From Geranomyces variabilis (taxonomy: Eukaryota; Chytridiomycota; Chytridiomycetes; Spizellomycetales; Powellomycetaceae): a stretch of 64,000 bases of DNA. The stretch covers positions 124,001-188,000 of the forward strand of contig JADGJP010000007.1 of NCBI GenBank assembly GCA_027603065.1. The letters run 5' to 3'. Each line of letters begins with the position of its first letter. Positions within the stretch are counted from its first letter, which is position 1. The notes under the pieces are model-generated. The model was not told the DNA's origin. It saw nothing but the letters and a program-made list of their open reading frames with translations, and ran no database searches. Positions 25,113 through 38,868 of this stretch are shown here, in pieces. Position numbers and translations under genes: made by a program.

Positions 25113-27244
25113 ATGCAGGACGTTGCAAACGCCGGCTCGTGGGCCTCGCTCTCACCGCCCCTCTCCTCTCCAATGTGAGTGGAGCGCTGCACTACGGCGG
25201 CTTGTTCCTTGCCACAGGATGACCATTATGTCCATCTATTAACGCTTCCACTCGTGTCCAGACTCGATGCCCTCGCGACTCTGTCCTTCACTCAAACCAC
25301 ACCTGTGCAAGCTTCTACTGTTCCACTGTTTATGAAAAACAAGGATGTCGTTGTAGAAGCTGTCACTGGGTCTGGAAAGACCTTGGCTTTTGTCATTCCA
25401 ATACTTGAAATGCTCCTCCGCCGACACCGGGAGGGCCACGGCTTGCTCAAACATCAAATCGGAGCAGTCATAATATCGCCCACGCGCGAGCTCGCGAGGC
25501 AGATATTTGATGTCACAACAACCTTCTTGGACGCTATCAACTCGGCGTCAGCTGCGGAGGTTGGCGCTGATGGCGAGGAAGACAAAGCTGCCGAGGCGGG
25601 CGACGATGGGGCCGAACCAAAAGAGCGAACGATTCCGCATCTGAAGCACATGCTGTTTATCGGTGGGACAGACCTTGTGGCAGATGTTCAGCAATTCCAG
25701 CGCGAGGGTGCCCAAGTGGTTATCGGAACGCCGGGCCGGCTTAACGACTTGCTGTCTCGTTCCGCGCTGTTCAACACAAAAGAGCTGGAGGTGCTGGTTC
25801 TCGACGAAGCTGACAGGCTGCTGGACATGGGATTTGAACAAACCCTCACCGCCATCATCCAGCGGCTACCCAAGCAGCGGCGCACAGGACTATTCAGCGC
25901 AACCATGTCGGACGCGCTGACGCAACTGGTCCGCGCAGGATTGAGAAACCCTGTAAGAGTGCGGGTCAAGGTGGAGAGTCTTACAAATGCGGAGGAGCAG
26001 CGCACGCCATCCAGCTTGGAGATTGGGTACTTGATTTGTACCCCGGCAGAGAAGATGGTGCAGCTCATTGCACTGCTGCGGAGTGAGCCAGAAAAAAAGT
26101 TCATCTTGTATTTCTCAACGTGTGCATGCGTCGACTATTTCTTCAAGGTGGGCTGCATGCGGTTCTCAGGCTTGAAGACATGCCCTGCCACAATACTCAT
26201 GAACGACCCTCACCTTAGATCCTTTCCGGACTTTCGCAACTTCGCGGGTTCGCATTTCATTCGTTGCACGGCAAAATGGATGCCAAACGTCGCGAGGCCG
26301 TTTACAAAAAGTTCACCACCTCTGCCAGTTCGTCTGTCCTCGTCTGCACGGACGTTGCCGCCCGTGGACTCGACATCCCTGACGTTGATTACGTCGTACA
26401 ATACGACCCACCACAAGATCCGAAAGCGTTTGCCCATCGCTGTGGCCGCACGGCGCGGCTGGGCCGCGAGGGCAAGGCTGTTGTGTTTCTCACCCAGGCG
26501 GAAGACACATATGTGGAATTTCTGCGTATACGCAAAGTGCCAATGGTTGAGCTACCGCTGCGAGACTCTGAGGCTGCAGGAGTGACCGAGGAACAATTGC
26601 TCGAGGCAATGCGACGATGCAACACCTCAGATCGGGATGTGTACGAGAAAAGCACAAAGGCCTTTGTCTCTTGGGTCCGCTCGTACGGCGAGCATCAGGC
26701 TAGCTCGATTTTCCGTTTCAAGGATGTCGACGTGGGTGCTGTGGCAATGGCATTTGGGCTGCTGCAGCTGCCAAAAATGCCGGAACTCAAGGGCAAGAAA
26801 GACATTGCCTTTGTTCCAGCCGACGTCGCGGTCGACTCGATAAAGTACAAAGACAAAGCGCGGGAGCGACAACGGGTGGCCAAGGTCGAGAAGGAGACTG
26901 CAGCTCGAGCAAAAGGCATCGTTGCAAAGCCGCGGAAACCAAATATGAAGGACCGCGATACAAGCTGGTCGCAGCACAAGGAGTTGAAGGAGAGGCGATT
27001 GGAACGACGAGAGAAGCGCGAAACCAAGCGGACAGCGATAGCAAAGGCAAAAGTCGCCGGCACATTCGTTCCCAAAGCTGTCAACTCGGTCGCAGATACC
27101 GATGCAGCCACGTCGCCGCCAGCGAAGCGGGCACGCCCAGAACCTATCGAGGACGACGGCGATGATTGGCGGGAAGAAAAGGCGGAAAAGTCTAAGTCGA
27201 AAAAGGCAAAGAAGGGGTCGCAATTTGAGATAGATTTTTCTTGA
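25113..27244 (+). CDS. SPB4: DEAD-box RNA helicase SPB4/DDX55
   Basis: Nucleolar ATP-dependent RNA helicase for 60S ribosomal subunit maturation. Three exons, 25113-25174, 25262-26147 and 26219-27244, give 657 residues. The N-terminus WASLSPPLSSPILDALATL is diagnostic of the SPB4/DDX55 branch. Helicase motifs: FTQTTPVQ (Q motif), AVTGSGKT (motif I), SPTRELARQI (Ia), GTPGRL (Ib), DEAD at residues 202-205, SAT (III), VLVCTDVAARGLDIPDVDYV (V) and HRCGRTARLGREG (VI). After the core comes the DUF4217-like region (FVSWVRSYGEH) and a long Lys/Arg/Glu-rich C-terminal tail usual in this family. An acidic insert between motifs Ia and Ib (DGEEDKAAEAGDDGAE) is longer than usual. Confidence 0.96.
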
Positions 27245-27636
27245 GATTCCAGCTTCCCTGTGTCGTGTAGATACATAATCTAGTAAATTATTATTCGTTT
27301 GCCGCAAGTACAGGGCCACACCCTCCTCCCCATCTCGCCACTTCCCTCGGCAGTTGCCTTCAAGGCAACTACCAACCATCCAACCAACCAATCCTTCCCT
27401 TCACCATCTCTTTTCTCTGTTCCATTCCAGCTCCTTCCCCTTTCTTTACTCCCGCTCCCCGATCCATCACTGCCTTCAGAGGACAAAAGCGAGCTCGAAA
27501 ATTATTCGTTCCATTGCATCAAGGTGTACATGGATCCTGTCATGGCGATGTGTGGCAGGCGGTGTGGTCACTTGATCTTCTTTGCGTCTCTCAACTATTC
27601 AAGCAGAAGGGGTGTGGGTGTGTCGTGTGGGAGCTA
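27245..27636. other. Convergent intergenic region
   Basis: These 392 bp between two gene ends are pyrimidine-rich on the plus strand (CTCCC/TTCCC runs around 27330-27470). No coding signal was found. Confidence 0.45.
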
Positions 27637-28426
27637 TCAAAAGATGCTTCGCTCTTGAGCTACAAACTCGGTATCCCGTAAAATCGCCGCCATAAAGTCC
27701 TCGTCGTCCTCATCCAAAAAGCGAGTGGCTTTCTTCTCGACCGCCGGCGGCGCGGCCGCAAGTGTCTTTGCCGGTGCGGGCTTGGATTCGGCCGGCTTGA
27801 AAGTGTATATGCGAGAAAGATATTAGCTCTCACCTCGCAAATACCGGGTGCCGGCTGCCAAGAAGCTTACCGGCTCTTTATTTGCCCGCTTAAACTTTTC
27901 CTTGTCAAACTTCGGAGGATGATGCTAGCAAAGGATATAGAATGTCGAATGTTTACAGACCGCCAATGTAGCAGCATTTATTCCTTGCTAACCTCTTCTA
28001 TCCGCGGCTCCTCAAGGTCCTTCGTTTTGGCCCCTGAATCTGTTGAACACGTTGTCCAGGATGTTAGTTTTCGGTTGTCAGTCCTGTACCGTTGTCGCAG
28101 CTTTCCCTACCAGCAGCAGCAGCCAAGGATCGCCCATCACGTAATGGCGGAAACCGCGCGCTGTCCGCATCCTTTTCACTTTCCTCATCCCCGTCCTCTG
28201 CTTCTCGCGCCGGGCGCGGCTTTGTCCCGTGTACCACTGGCGCCGTCGCGGATACGGACGTCACATTTCGCCCTGGCGGTGCCGCTGAAGGCGATGGCTG
28301 TCCTCCTGCATCGACCCCAGCGCCTCGTAATGGTGCAGGTAACGGTTCGGTTGCAATTGGTGCGGCGTCGGGAGCTGCATCAGTTGCCGCCGCAGGCGCA
28401 TGCTTCTTGCTGGCACCCGAGCCCAT
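27637..28426 (-). CDS. Small N-myristoylation-type protein, possibly ciliary
   Basis: Four exons, 28426-28090, 28039-27993, 27924-27871 and 27795-27637, with matching phase, give 198 residues. The start MGSGASKK fits an N-myristoylation consensus (Gly2, Ser6, Lys7). A low-complexity Ala/Pro/Glu linker follows, then a basic HHPPKFDKEKFKRANKEP segment, and a conserved-looking acidic end FLDEDDEDFMAAILRDTE. This architecture (myristoylated start, disordered linker, short acidic-amphipathic C-terminus) recalls cystin, a lipidated ciliary cargo, whose C-terminus has a similar EEGLMASIE motif; I regard this as suggestive only. The first intron is just 50 nt. No other family was recognised. Confidence 0.6.
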
Positions 28427-29344
28427 TCACGTATGTCTTTTTCTCGTCGTTCTTCAAAAACGTCTACACAGTGCGATGCAGGTTGTCGTGTCGCAGGCGT
28501 TGGTGCCTTTCCTTTCTTTTCGTTACGAAAGATTGATTCGTAGGCAAAAGGACGTATGGAAGGCCCTTATGGGCAGATAACCTGATCGACAGAACGTCTT
28601 GCGTTCTCGATCAGCGCGCCGCCACGGTTGCCACATTTAGCTGTCGAAAAGTACAAGACGTCAAAAAGTTCTCGTAACATGGTCACCAGAACGATCAAGA
28701 GCTCTCTCGTCAGCCCTGCGCATTAGATCAGCAAAACCTTTGCCATACCGGCCGGCGGCACTGACCGCCGAGTCGCAGCAGTTGTTTTTTACTATGGCGG
28801 CGAAGGGCGGAGCGACGTGTCGGAGTCACATCGTCATTTCTAAGCCCCCGGCGACTTCAACCCGAAAAATACGCCTTCTTTGCCGTCTCGTTCACCGATC
28901 TTTGCAACCGCCCGATCGTCTTTACCGAAAGCAGCATCTTTCGTTCCCTTCTTCGCCGTCATCTGTGGTGCCGCAGCCTGTGCTAATTCCTGCGGCCGCT
29001 GCGACGCCTGCTATCTCTTGCGGCATGCCCGTCTCTGGACGACCGAATCATCCTTTTCAACAGACCAACTCCGAACCGGGAATACTGCCAGCTCCTGTCC
29101 TGAACTACTGATTGGCGGATTGCGGATATCGACACTAGCATAACTTTTTGGTCGGGAAATTTACGATGTTTTGCATGCAGTACTTCATGTGAGTTTGTCG
29201 GCGGTCTCCCGCTTTTGACCATGCCCCCGGCTCACGCTGAACCCATCCACCCCTGCACAGCTTCCTGTTCTTAATACCATTTCCACAAGCATCGAACTTC
29301 TTTCTGCTGTCATTCCTTCTCTGCCTATTCATATCTCACAAGCC
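28427..29344. other. Gene-poor stretch with weak coding-like composition
   Basis: No gene model could be supported. Parts of 28690-29111 on the plus strand have codon-like composition (a frame ending at 29111 with a Pro/Ala/Val-rich run SSVVPQPVLIPAAAATP), but no start, splice sites or family support it. The leftmost part must hold the promoter of the gene starting at 28426 (minus). Confidence 0.35.
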
Positions 29345-29633
29345 ATGTCTGTATTGGTAAGCAATTGGAAGTCATGGTGATTGCGTCGCAGGTGTGCACA
29401 ACCAGTTCTCACAAGGCTATGTTCCCACACGTTTTTTAGCTCCTCTGTGATCGTGGGATTGCTTATATCCTCGTGCCAATATTACACTGGTGCAGACGAC
29501 TCGGATCGCCGGTGCTGGGTCACTCTGGATCCTCGCTCTTTTTTCGTCAGCGGGAGTGGTGGTCGTACCTCGACGGACGGTTACGTCGGTAATCTCTTCA
29601 TTTGACATGACTCGCAGCTTGCGAGAGCAGTAA
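29345..29633 (+). CDS. Possible 49-residue single-pass membrane microprotein
   Basis: ATG at 29345 in a pyrimidine-rich context is followed after four codons by a canonical donor (GTAAGC at 29357). Joining to 29496 after a TGCAG acceptor gives an open frame to TAA at 29633: four plus 45 residues. The peptide has one hydrophobic helix (SLWILALFSSAGVVVV) followed by a basic, polar tail (PRRTVTSV to SLREQ). This topology is common among small mitochondrial inner-membrane subunits, but no family was recognised. Other acceptors in the same intron give only short peptides. It could be chance. Confidence 0.3.
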
Positions 29634-29957
29634 AGCGCGATATATCCGGGCGTGCATTGCGCTGAGGCCTTTGGCGTCCTCGCGTGCAGCAGACAACCCG
29701 CGGAGGGATCTTGAGCGCCGCTGATTTATAACAATGACCAGACGTCGACAACTGGTTTTGATGACTTCTCACACCGACGCGCGGGAAGAAATTCTCGCTA
29801 TCCGCTCGTATCAACAAAAACGGATTCAACCTCAAATTGGCGCACACGCTGAAGGCCGCGATAACTGACACCGGCAATGCACAATATTCGGCACGCACTT
29901 TACACTAAGATCTAATCCAAAAATTGGCACATCCCACCCAGGCGCCTTGCGGAACGA
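29634..29957. other. Intergenic region downstream of the glycosyltransferase
   Basis: 324 bp with no coding signal recognised on either strand. Confidence 0.45.
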
Positions 29958-31423
29958 CTACTCGGCGCCGATCGCACCGGCTTGCCGTTGCCTCGCGCCA
30001 ACGCTCACTACAAAGTTTGCGGCTGCGATCTCTCCATTGTTGGCAATCGGCCGCGGCGTTTTTGTACCTTTCAGCCCCTCAGCCTTTAATATATAGTTCT
30101 GCCATCGTCCGGCGTAGAAGTCTCCTTGCGGCATTTGCACCGCATATCCGTGCACCGTCATCAAATTTTCCACCAATCCGACCTCCTCCGCAAACCCAGA
30201 CCGCGGGACATAAACCAGCGGAACTCCGTGCGCGACAACTTCCGAACAGGTCCCGTACCCACATTTGCCGACCACGACGTCCGCGGCGTGGATGAGATCT
30301 GGCATGTGATGCTTCTCCGTCCGTATTCGCCGTAACCGGTCGCCCAAGACGCCTCGATCGTCGGTCTGGCCGCCGACCAGGCCACACCAGCCAGGCGGAA
30401 GAACGTCTTCGATTGCATGCGCGTCGCCAGCGTTGCCGAGCTCGAACCCGCCGAATGTGATCAGTACGCACTTGACGTCCAGTGGAATTCCAAGTGCGGC
30501 GCGCACGACCGCACGCGGTTGTTGCGCCATGCGCACAATCAGCGGCACGTCAAGAGTGTACTCTGGAGACGGGGCCGGGAAGGAGGGAATGGGAATGTGT
30601 CCCGGGAGGCGGATCAGGTAGTCGGCATGGGCGTACAGCGCTGCGCAGCGTGCCACCAGGGCATGGTCGGAGGGAGTTTCGGCGATTGCCGCGAATATTG
30701 CATCGAACGTAAAGTTTGTGATTAATATCGATGGTATGCGTGCCTCCTGATGAGTGTAATTACACATATCAGAGCAAAATCAAAAATTCTGAGAACGTCG
30801 AGAATAACTTGGGCATCTGCCTTTGCATACCTTTGCAACGCGTGCGGGCAGAAACGGCGCGTCCAAGCACACTACATCAAATGCCTGGCTCGTCAACCAC
30901 TCCACCTCCTTGCGCGCCACGGTGTCCATTCCGTCCAGAAACGCGCTGAGCCTCTCCATGGTCACCTCCACGTCAACTGTGACTGCGTCCCGCTGTACGA
31001 CTCCAGGGTCCAGCGTTCCGACCTCGCGTAGCTCGCAGGCTTTTGGGTGAAGATGGAGCAGGTCGCAAAATATGAAGGTGGGTACGGAGGAAGTGATTGT
31101 TACGTGATGTCCCAAGCTTAGAAGACGGCGGATGGTAACGTGCGCTCGGCTGAGGCGGACAGATCAAATCGTAGTTAGGAATTGTCACAATAAAGAAAAC
31201 AAGGATTGAAAGAGTGTACCCACGTCGCATGACCAAATCCTAGCAATCAAACGACAGGAAATTCGGAAGAAGCACGGAAGAAAACAGAAAAACAGGCAGG
31301 TCAGACTTCTCAACGCCCCGGGCGTTTGCTTGCTTTGCCGCGAGCGAGAGGTCACTCACCATGGCCAGTGACGTAAAATGCAATGTTAAGGGGAGCAGAC
31401 ACCATCAACGACGGGTTATCCAT
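29958..31423 (-). CDS. Glycosyltransferase-like protein (L-arabinokinase N-terminal type)
   Basis: Four exons, 31423-31360, 31239-31224, 31149-30831 and 30746-29958, give 395 residues. The start FYVTGHGFGHATR (residues 16-28) matches the N-terminal domain of plant L-arabinokinase and related GT-B proteins; the fold continues with LGHHVTITSS, a C-terminal Rossmann half with VLITFGGFELGN, and the nucleotide-sugar-binding KCGYGTCSEVVAHGVPLVYVPR. No kinase domain follows, so this is the stand-alone glycosyltransferase-like version with unknown substrate. The second exon is only 16 nt yet encodes the heart of the signature (FGHAT). An in-frame ATG 12 nt upstream (31435) is an alternative start. 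Confidence 0.82.
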
Positions 31424-31435
31424 AGCAGTCAGCAT

Positions 31436-31614
31436 TTTCTGCTCTCGGATGGAGACTGGCGGAATAGCAAGGTGGTGGAACGAACGCGCGGGCGTTCGGA
31501 CAATGCTAATTGCAAATAGAGTGCATAGCCACGCGCTCGCCTTTTGGTTCCCATCCGTTATGCCCGCGAGCGCCTAGCCTGCTCCCATTTTCTTCAAAGT
31601 TGAGTACTCCGCCA
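31436..31614. promoter_or_regulatory. Bidirectional promoter, glycosyltransferase / PSF2
   Basis: 179 bp between divergent start codons; must hold both core promoters. No TATA box seen. Confidence 0.55.
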
Positions 31615-32617
31615 ATGGCCCTTCCAAAAAACCTCCGTCATGGATTCGCTCCTGCGGAGATAGAGTTTCTTGCCGAAAACGAGTCGATAACCGTCATTCC
31701 TTCACAACGAATGGAGATGCTGCAGCTCATAAATGTAAGGGTCGGCGTTGTCTGGCCGGAGGGGAGGAAGACTCGGCAAAAGAAGACTGGGCTCGCACGC
31801 CTTTGCCCTTGTCCCTGTATGCATATAGTAAATGACATTTATCTCGCTGTCTAACCAACCACCTCCGTTGTCTCTTTCGCGCACGCAGGGCTCGTACGGC
31901 CCATTTCGACCGCCACTAAAGAACGTAGTCCCGCTATGGCTCGCGAGGACCCTCAAGCGGAAACACAAGTGCAATATCGTGCCGCCAGAATGGATGGATG
32001 TCGGTGAGTAGGCCATTGCGTACCGTCGTCCCAAGTCTCTTTCAGCGCAGCTTCCTTACTTTCCGCTTGATTTATGTGTGACGTATAGATTACTTGAAAG
32101 CCAAAATCGAGCAAGAAATGTCTCAAATTGAGTTTAGCGCCATGCCCTTTCGGTACATGGAGATTGCCCATATTCTTCTCGGCTGGTAAATGTCCATTAT
32201 TCGTGCTTGACGAATAGTGCCGTGCAGAGAGAGCCCTAACATATCCGGAAATCTGCGCTGGTGAATAGTGCAAGCGACGACATCCCTCAGGCAGAAACAG
32301 TCCGCACGCTTCTTAAAGACCTGCGCGAAGCGCGGCAAAGCAAAGTGCGGTCCGGTCTCAAGGATCTTGATCCGCACTACCTGCAGGTATGGATACTCGT
32401 CCGAAAGGCAAGCGCGTTTGATTGCATTCTTGACTTACTCACTGGGGCCTGCCTGTCCTCGTGTTAGATTGATAACCTGGGCGTAATGGAGATCAACGAG
32501 ATTCGCCCATTCTTTTCCAGAGCGTTCAACGAGCTGCGCGTGCTTACCCCGGCCGGTGGGGCTTTGGGAGGCGACTCGCAGACAACGATGAGCGGCGCCC
32601 AGAGCTCTCTGGGATAA
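31615..32617 (+). CDS. PSF2: GINS complex subunit PSF2
   Basis: Subunit of the GINS tetramer, part of the CMG replicative helicase with CDC45 and MCM2-7. Five exons, 31615-31734, 31889-32003, 32089-32185, 32269-32386 and 32468-32617, give 199 residues, as expected. Family sequence is clear: [20 protein letters not shown] at the start, [19 protein letters not shown] after the first intron, CNIVPPEWM, then the helical A domain with [12 protein letters not shown] and [15 protein letters not shown]. It ends in a short Ser/Gly/Thr tail. Convergent with the proteasome subunit gene. Confidence 0.96.
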
Positions 32618-32967
32618 AAGTGAAGAGAAGCACGGGAAAGCTAGCGCAGAGAGCGGCTATGCCATTTACTCTCTCCGCCAGCGCGGCGCAGCGGACAGAT
32701 GGGCGAAGGTTCATTTGTCTATGAGCCGGGCAGTCATTTTTGGGTCACTGGCTTCAGCCGCTGAGCGTGGAAAAAGAGCACTCTCAACGAGCCGCGAGTA
32801 GTTTACCGCAACCTCCACGGACCATCGAATCGCCTGGCTGCAGCCGACGCCAAGAGGCGTGTCACGAATCATCCAGCTGATAAAAGTCACCGCGAGCAAC
32901 CAATTTGAACCTGCCAAAGTTCGGCCTTTTATTTACACCCCGGCAACCGGACTCAATCAACACGATT
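32618..32967. other. Convergent intergenic region
   Basis: 350 bp between the stop codons of PSF2 and the proteasome alpha-1 gene. No gene seen. Confidence 0.5.
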
Positions 32968-34223
32968 CTAATCAGCCTTCTCAACAATGCGGGTCAAGTG
33001 CTCATCAATCTCTTCGGCGCTGAGTGTCTTGAACCGCGGGTCGGCCTCGGTCACAATTCCAATCTCAACATCAGCGGCTTTCAGGTCCAGAGAAAGCGTG
33101 GTTGAGAGAGTTGTGATGGCCAGCTACGGGTGGAAGGGCAGAGAAGGAAAGACCACCGTAAATAATAAGATCATCGTCATGCCGAGCTGTCCACTGTGAC
33201 AAACCTCGACAGTGTCTTCCACGCTGAGCTGCGGCTTCTTTTTCAGTTTCTTTTCGAGATGGTTCAATGCTTCCTGGTGCTTGGCACCTGCCGAGGTTGC
33301 GTGATAGCCGACAAAGTAGCCTGCCGGGTCGCACTTGAAAAGTTGTGGCCCTCGCTCATCATCATATCCAATCAGAATCATAGCTGAGATAGCAAAATGT
33401 GAGCGGATACGGGAGGACAGAAATATAAAGAGCAGCTCTCAGGAGACAGAAATGCTTACAAACTCCAAGCGGCCGCATTGCAGCGTGCTGCGTGTAAACT
33501 TGGTTGATGTTGGCCATGCGCTTGGCAAGCATGTCGGTGGGAATCTCATAACCAAATTTGTAGCGCCACTCGGCGGCCTCCATGCGTGCACGGCTGACCT
33601 GGTTGCGGGCGTCGGCTGCACATATCCAAAGTTGTGATTCAGACATTGTCTTCTGACATTTCTCCAGACCCATCGCATGACTGTGGGCCTCTCGGGCATG
33701 ACACTTACGGAGCAGACCGGTCATCACGCATCCGATTTTAGGAGTGAGCTGAAACACGTGGGTGATAGTCGACGGGTCGAAGAGCTTGTCCTGAAGGCAA
33801 GAAACTCGTCAGTCGCGACTTCATTGCCCTCCACAACGGCCGCATACTCAATGCGACCCAGCCAACTTTGTGCATCTTACCGGCACTTTTTTCTGCGTCA
33901 CAATCACAGCGCAGTCCTTTCCTCGCACGCCAACAGACGTAAGACCGGCATTTGATATCGCCTTAAAGGCATATTCTACAAGATGCATGGATCAGAATCG
34001 AGAACCATGTTCAGCCCTTCTTCCACAAATCGCAAGAGGGTCGCTGAGGAGATGCAGATAGTAGAAGCATACCGACTTGGTACAGACGGCCCTCGGGAGA
34101 GAAAACCGTAATGTGTCGGTCATAAGCGGCTAAAGTACGAGAAGAAACAAGGTTCTAATGTCAGAGCGGATTTCATGCGAGAGGTTTGTCGTCTCTCCCC
34201 CCTCTCTTACAGTTTCGGCTCAT
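32968..34223 (-). CDS. PSMA6: 20S proteasome subunit alpha-1 (PSMA6)
   Basis: Outer-ring subunit of the 20S proteasome core. Seven exons, 34223-34211, 34129-34073, 33975-33881, 33790-33709, 33615-33460, 33383-33205 and 33123-32968, give 245 residues, against 246 in animals. Motifs: [20 protein letters not shown] (the proteasome alpha N-terminal signature), [54 protein letters not shown] and [16 protein letters not shown]. The first coding exon is only 13 nt (MSRN plus one base), a common structure in fungal proteasome genes. No catalytic threonine is expected in alpha subunits. Confidence 0.97.
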
Positions 34224-36219
<1,996 letters not shown>

Positions 36220-36994
36220 TGTGCTGCGAAGTGGATGGGTGGGTGGGTTGGTAGTGATTGAGGGGAGTGCTTGGCAGGGGTCGAGTGAATCTGGGGAGGA
36301 AAGGCGGGGCGGGGGGCAGCGGCGAGAGCAAGCGCCTTTTATGTCTTGCGCGCAGTGATGAGGCGCAAAATTCCTTCTTGACGACCTCGGCAGCGGCCAA
36401 GAAAAACCTTGCTCGCCCACACACACACACACAAACCACACACTCACACGCACGCACACGCACACGCACAGAGATAGCACTCACGAGGACGCCTCGTTAA
36501 ATGTCTCGGTCTTACTAACACTCATAAGAAAGAGAACAATGGAAGGCTTCAAAACCTTGCATTCATTGAACCAACGCGTGCGCCATATGAGCAATTCAGC
36601 AGAAATAGCCTACGGAAGAGAACCCAAATAGCATACTGATTAAGACACCTTTCAGATCGTCCGTTTGCGTTTCCAAAAATAGTATATAAGATTTAGGCGC
36701 GTCTATGCATATGTCGCTGGTCCAGCCCCCCCAACTCCCTCATCGATCAAGGTCATGTCAGAGGTGAATCATCAAGCGCATGTGAGAAGACAGTGGCCAT
36801 CAAGTGATTTATAGTTCGAGAATGTATCTGCAATATAACATCGCTGCAAAGGTCGCCGTTTTCCGACAGCGGCGACGGGGCGAAACGTGGCATTCCAAAC
36901 ATGGGTAAATGAACAATGACCAAACCGTCCTCACTCTCCGCTGTTACGAGAAAGCCAACGGCCGATCTTTATACAAGCAGCAGACCCGTTCGTC
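36220..36994. other. Divergent intergenic region, actin / PDI
   Basis: 775 bp holding the promoters of two highly expressed genes. Contains a G-rich stretch (36290-36320), a CA-rich microsatellite (36419-36471), and A/T-rich DNA near 36640-36700 (TATATAAG at about 36684). No coding signal seen. Confidence 0.5.
36419..36471. repeat. CA-rich microsatellite upstream of actin
   Basis: An ACACAC run followed by imperfect CACACG/CACGCAC units, about 200 bp upstream of the actin ATG. On the minus strand it reads as GT-rich leader or promoter DNA. Confidence 0.8.
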
Positions 36995-38868
36995 ATGAAA
37001 GCGTCAGCCGCCATCTTCTGCGCCCTCGCCGCCGCCGCCGCTTATTCCCCGGCCTCCGTCATCGCAAAGTCCGCCGACTCCGACGTCGTCGTACTGACAA
37101 AGGACAACTTTGATGCGACGGCCGCCCTGCCCATCTCCCTTATTGAGTTTTACGCCCCGTGGTGCGGACACTGCGTGAGTGCTTATAGCGTGCGGCTTAG
37201 CGTTGGGAAAGACGCAGGCACGGAGGGACCAGAGGAAGCTATGTGGAAACCTTACAGGAAGCGCGATCTAAGGCTGGCTGAGATCGCGCCGGGACTCGTG
37301 AATTTGGCATAACTTGCCGTCAAATCGGGATTCAAAACACGGCGAGCGGATGTCAAAGCATTGGGGTGTTAGAAGGAGGCATCTGGATGGTGTCAGTCAT
37401 GAAAATGTGGCCGGCATGTTCTGACAGTTACGGTTGCTTCACGCTTCTAGAAAAACCTCGCGCCCGAGTATGAGCAGGCTGCCACCGAGCTGAAGCCGGA
37501 CGTCGTCCTTGCCAAAGTCGACTGCACTGAGCAGGCCGAAGTTTGTGAAAAGTACGACGTGAAAGGATACCCTACGCTGAAGGTTTTCCGCAAGGGAACG
37601 CCGACCGAGTACAAGGGTGCCCGCAAAGCTGATGGGATTGTCAGCTACATGAAAAAGTTAGCAACGAGCACTGCGAAAACTCATATCGAGGCAGAGACTC
37701 ATTGCTTGCAACTTTTAGGCAGAACTTGCCTCCGGTGTCCACTTTGACTGCCGACAAGGTTGCAGACTTCTCGACCTCCGACAAGGTGGTCATTGTAGGT
37801 TTCTTCAAGGATACCACGTCGAAGGAGTTCAAGGAGTTCGAGAAGATCGCCAACGCCGAGCGTGACAATTTCCTCTTCGGCGCTACGGTTGATGAGACTG
37901 CCGCTGGAAAATACGACGTGAAGGCACCTGCCGTGGTCTTGTTCAAGACCTTTGATGAGGGCAAGACCGTGTTTGACGGTTCCCTCAACAAGGCAGAACT
38001 TACGACCTTCATCAAGACCAACTCCGTCCCCCTCATGGATGACATCGGTCCGGAAAACTACGCCGCTTACGTTTCGAGCGGCCTTCCCATTGCGTATCTC
38101 TTTGTCGGCAGCGATGAGGATCGCAAAACTGTGGGCGCTGAGATGGAGAGCCTCGCCAAGGAGTTCAAGGGCAAGGTTCAGTTTGTCTACATTGACGGCT
38201 TGAAGTTCGGTGGCCACGCCAAGAACCTCAACATCAAAGAGAGCTGGCCGGCATTCGTGATCCAGGAGCCCGACGCGAACAGGAAGTTCCCCTTCGACCA
38301 GTCGAAAACCATTACAAAGTCTGCCATCAAGTCCTTTGTTGATGATTACGTGTCGGGAAAGATCGAGCCATCCCTCAAATCTGAGGCCATCCCGGCAACC
38401 AATGACGAGCCTGTCAAGGTCGTTGTCGGCAAGAACTACGAGGACATTGTCCTGAACAAGAAGGCTGACGTTCTTCTTGAGATCTACGCGCCGTGGTGCG
38501 GACACTGCAAGGCACTCGCGCCCAAGTACGAGGAGCTTGCCAAAAAAATTGGCTCTGACAAGATTGTCATTGCCAAGATGGACGGCACGGAGAACGACTT
38601 GCCGCCGAACACTGCTTTTGAAGTTGAGGGATTCCCGACCATCAAGCTCTTTAAGGCCGGCTCGAACGAGATCGTGGACTTCAATGGTGATCGCAGCGTT
38701 GAGGGATTCGTGTCCTTCCTCAAGGAGCACGCCACGTGAGTTCGAATGTCGCGATCTGAATAATTAGAGAGCGTTTGCTGACACTTTGATTTTTTCAGCA
38801 ACGGCGACAGCATCGATGCAACCGCCGCGGCAGTTGAGGACGTCACCGATGGCCACGAAGAGCTCTGA
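36995..38868 (+). CDS. PDI1: Protein disulfide isomerase, ER
   Basis: Forms and rearranges disulfides in the ER lumen. Four exons, 36995-37174, 37451-37656, 37719-38735 and 38799-38868, give 490 residues. A signal peptide (residues 1-24, hydrophobic Ala/Leu core) is followed by thioredoxin domain a with CGHC at 57-60, domains b and b' without cysteine motifs, and domain a' with CGHC at 389-392 ([19 protein letters not shown]). The C-terminus is acidic and ends HEEL, an ER-retrieval variant of HDEL/KDEL. The first intron (37175-37450, 276 nt) directly follows the first CGHC codons. Divergent from actin. Confidence 0.98.

Noticed and set aside
28740-29111. Pro/Ala-rich plus-strand frame
   Set aside because: Coding-like composition in places but in different frames, with no ATG, splice sites or homology to join them; left as an uncertain region.
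37699-38730. A 343-codon open frame antisense to protein disulfide isomerase
   Set aside because: It is the mirror of the strongly coding, family-matched PDI exon; long antisense frames arise from its codon bias. No ATG context, splicing or family support.
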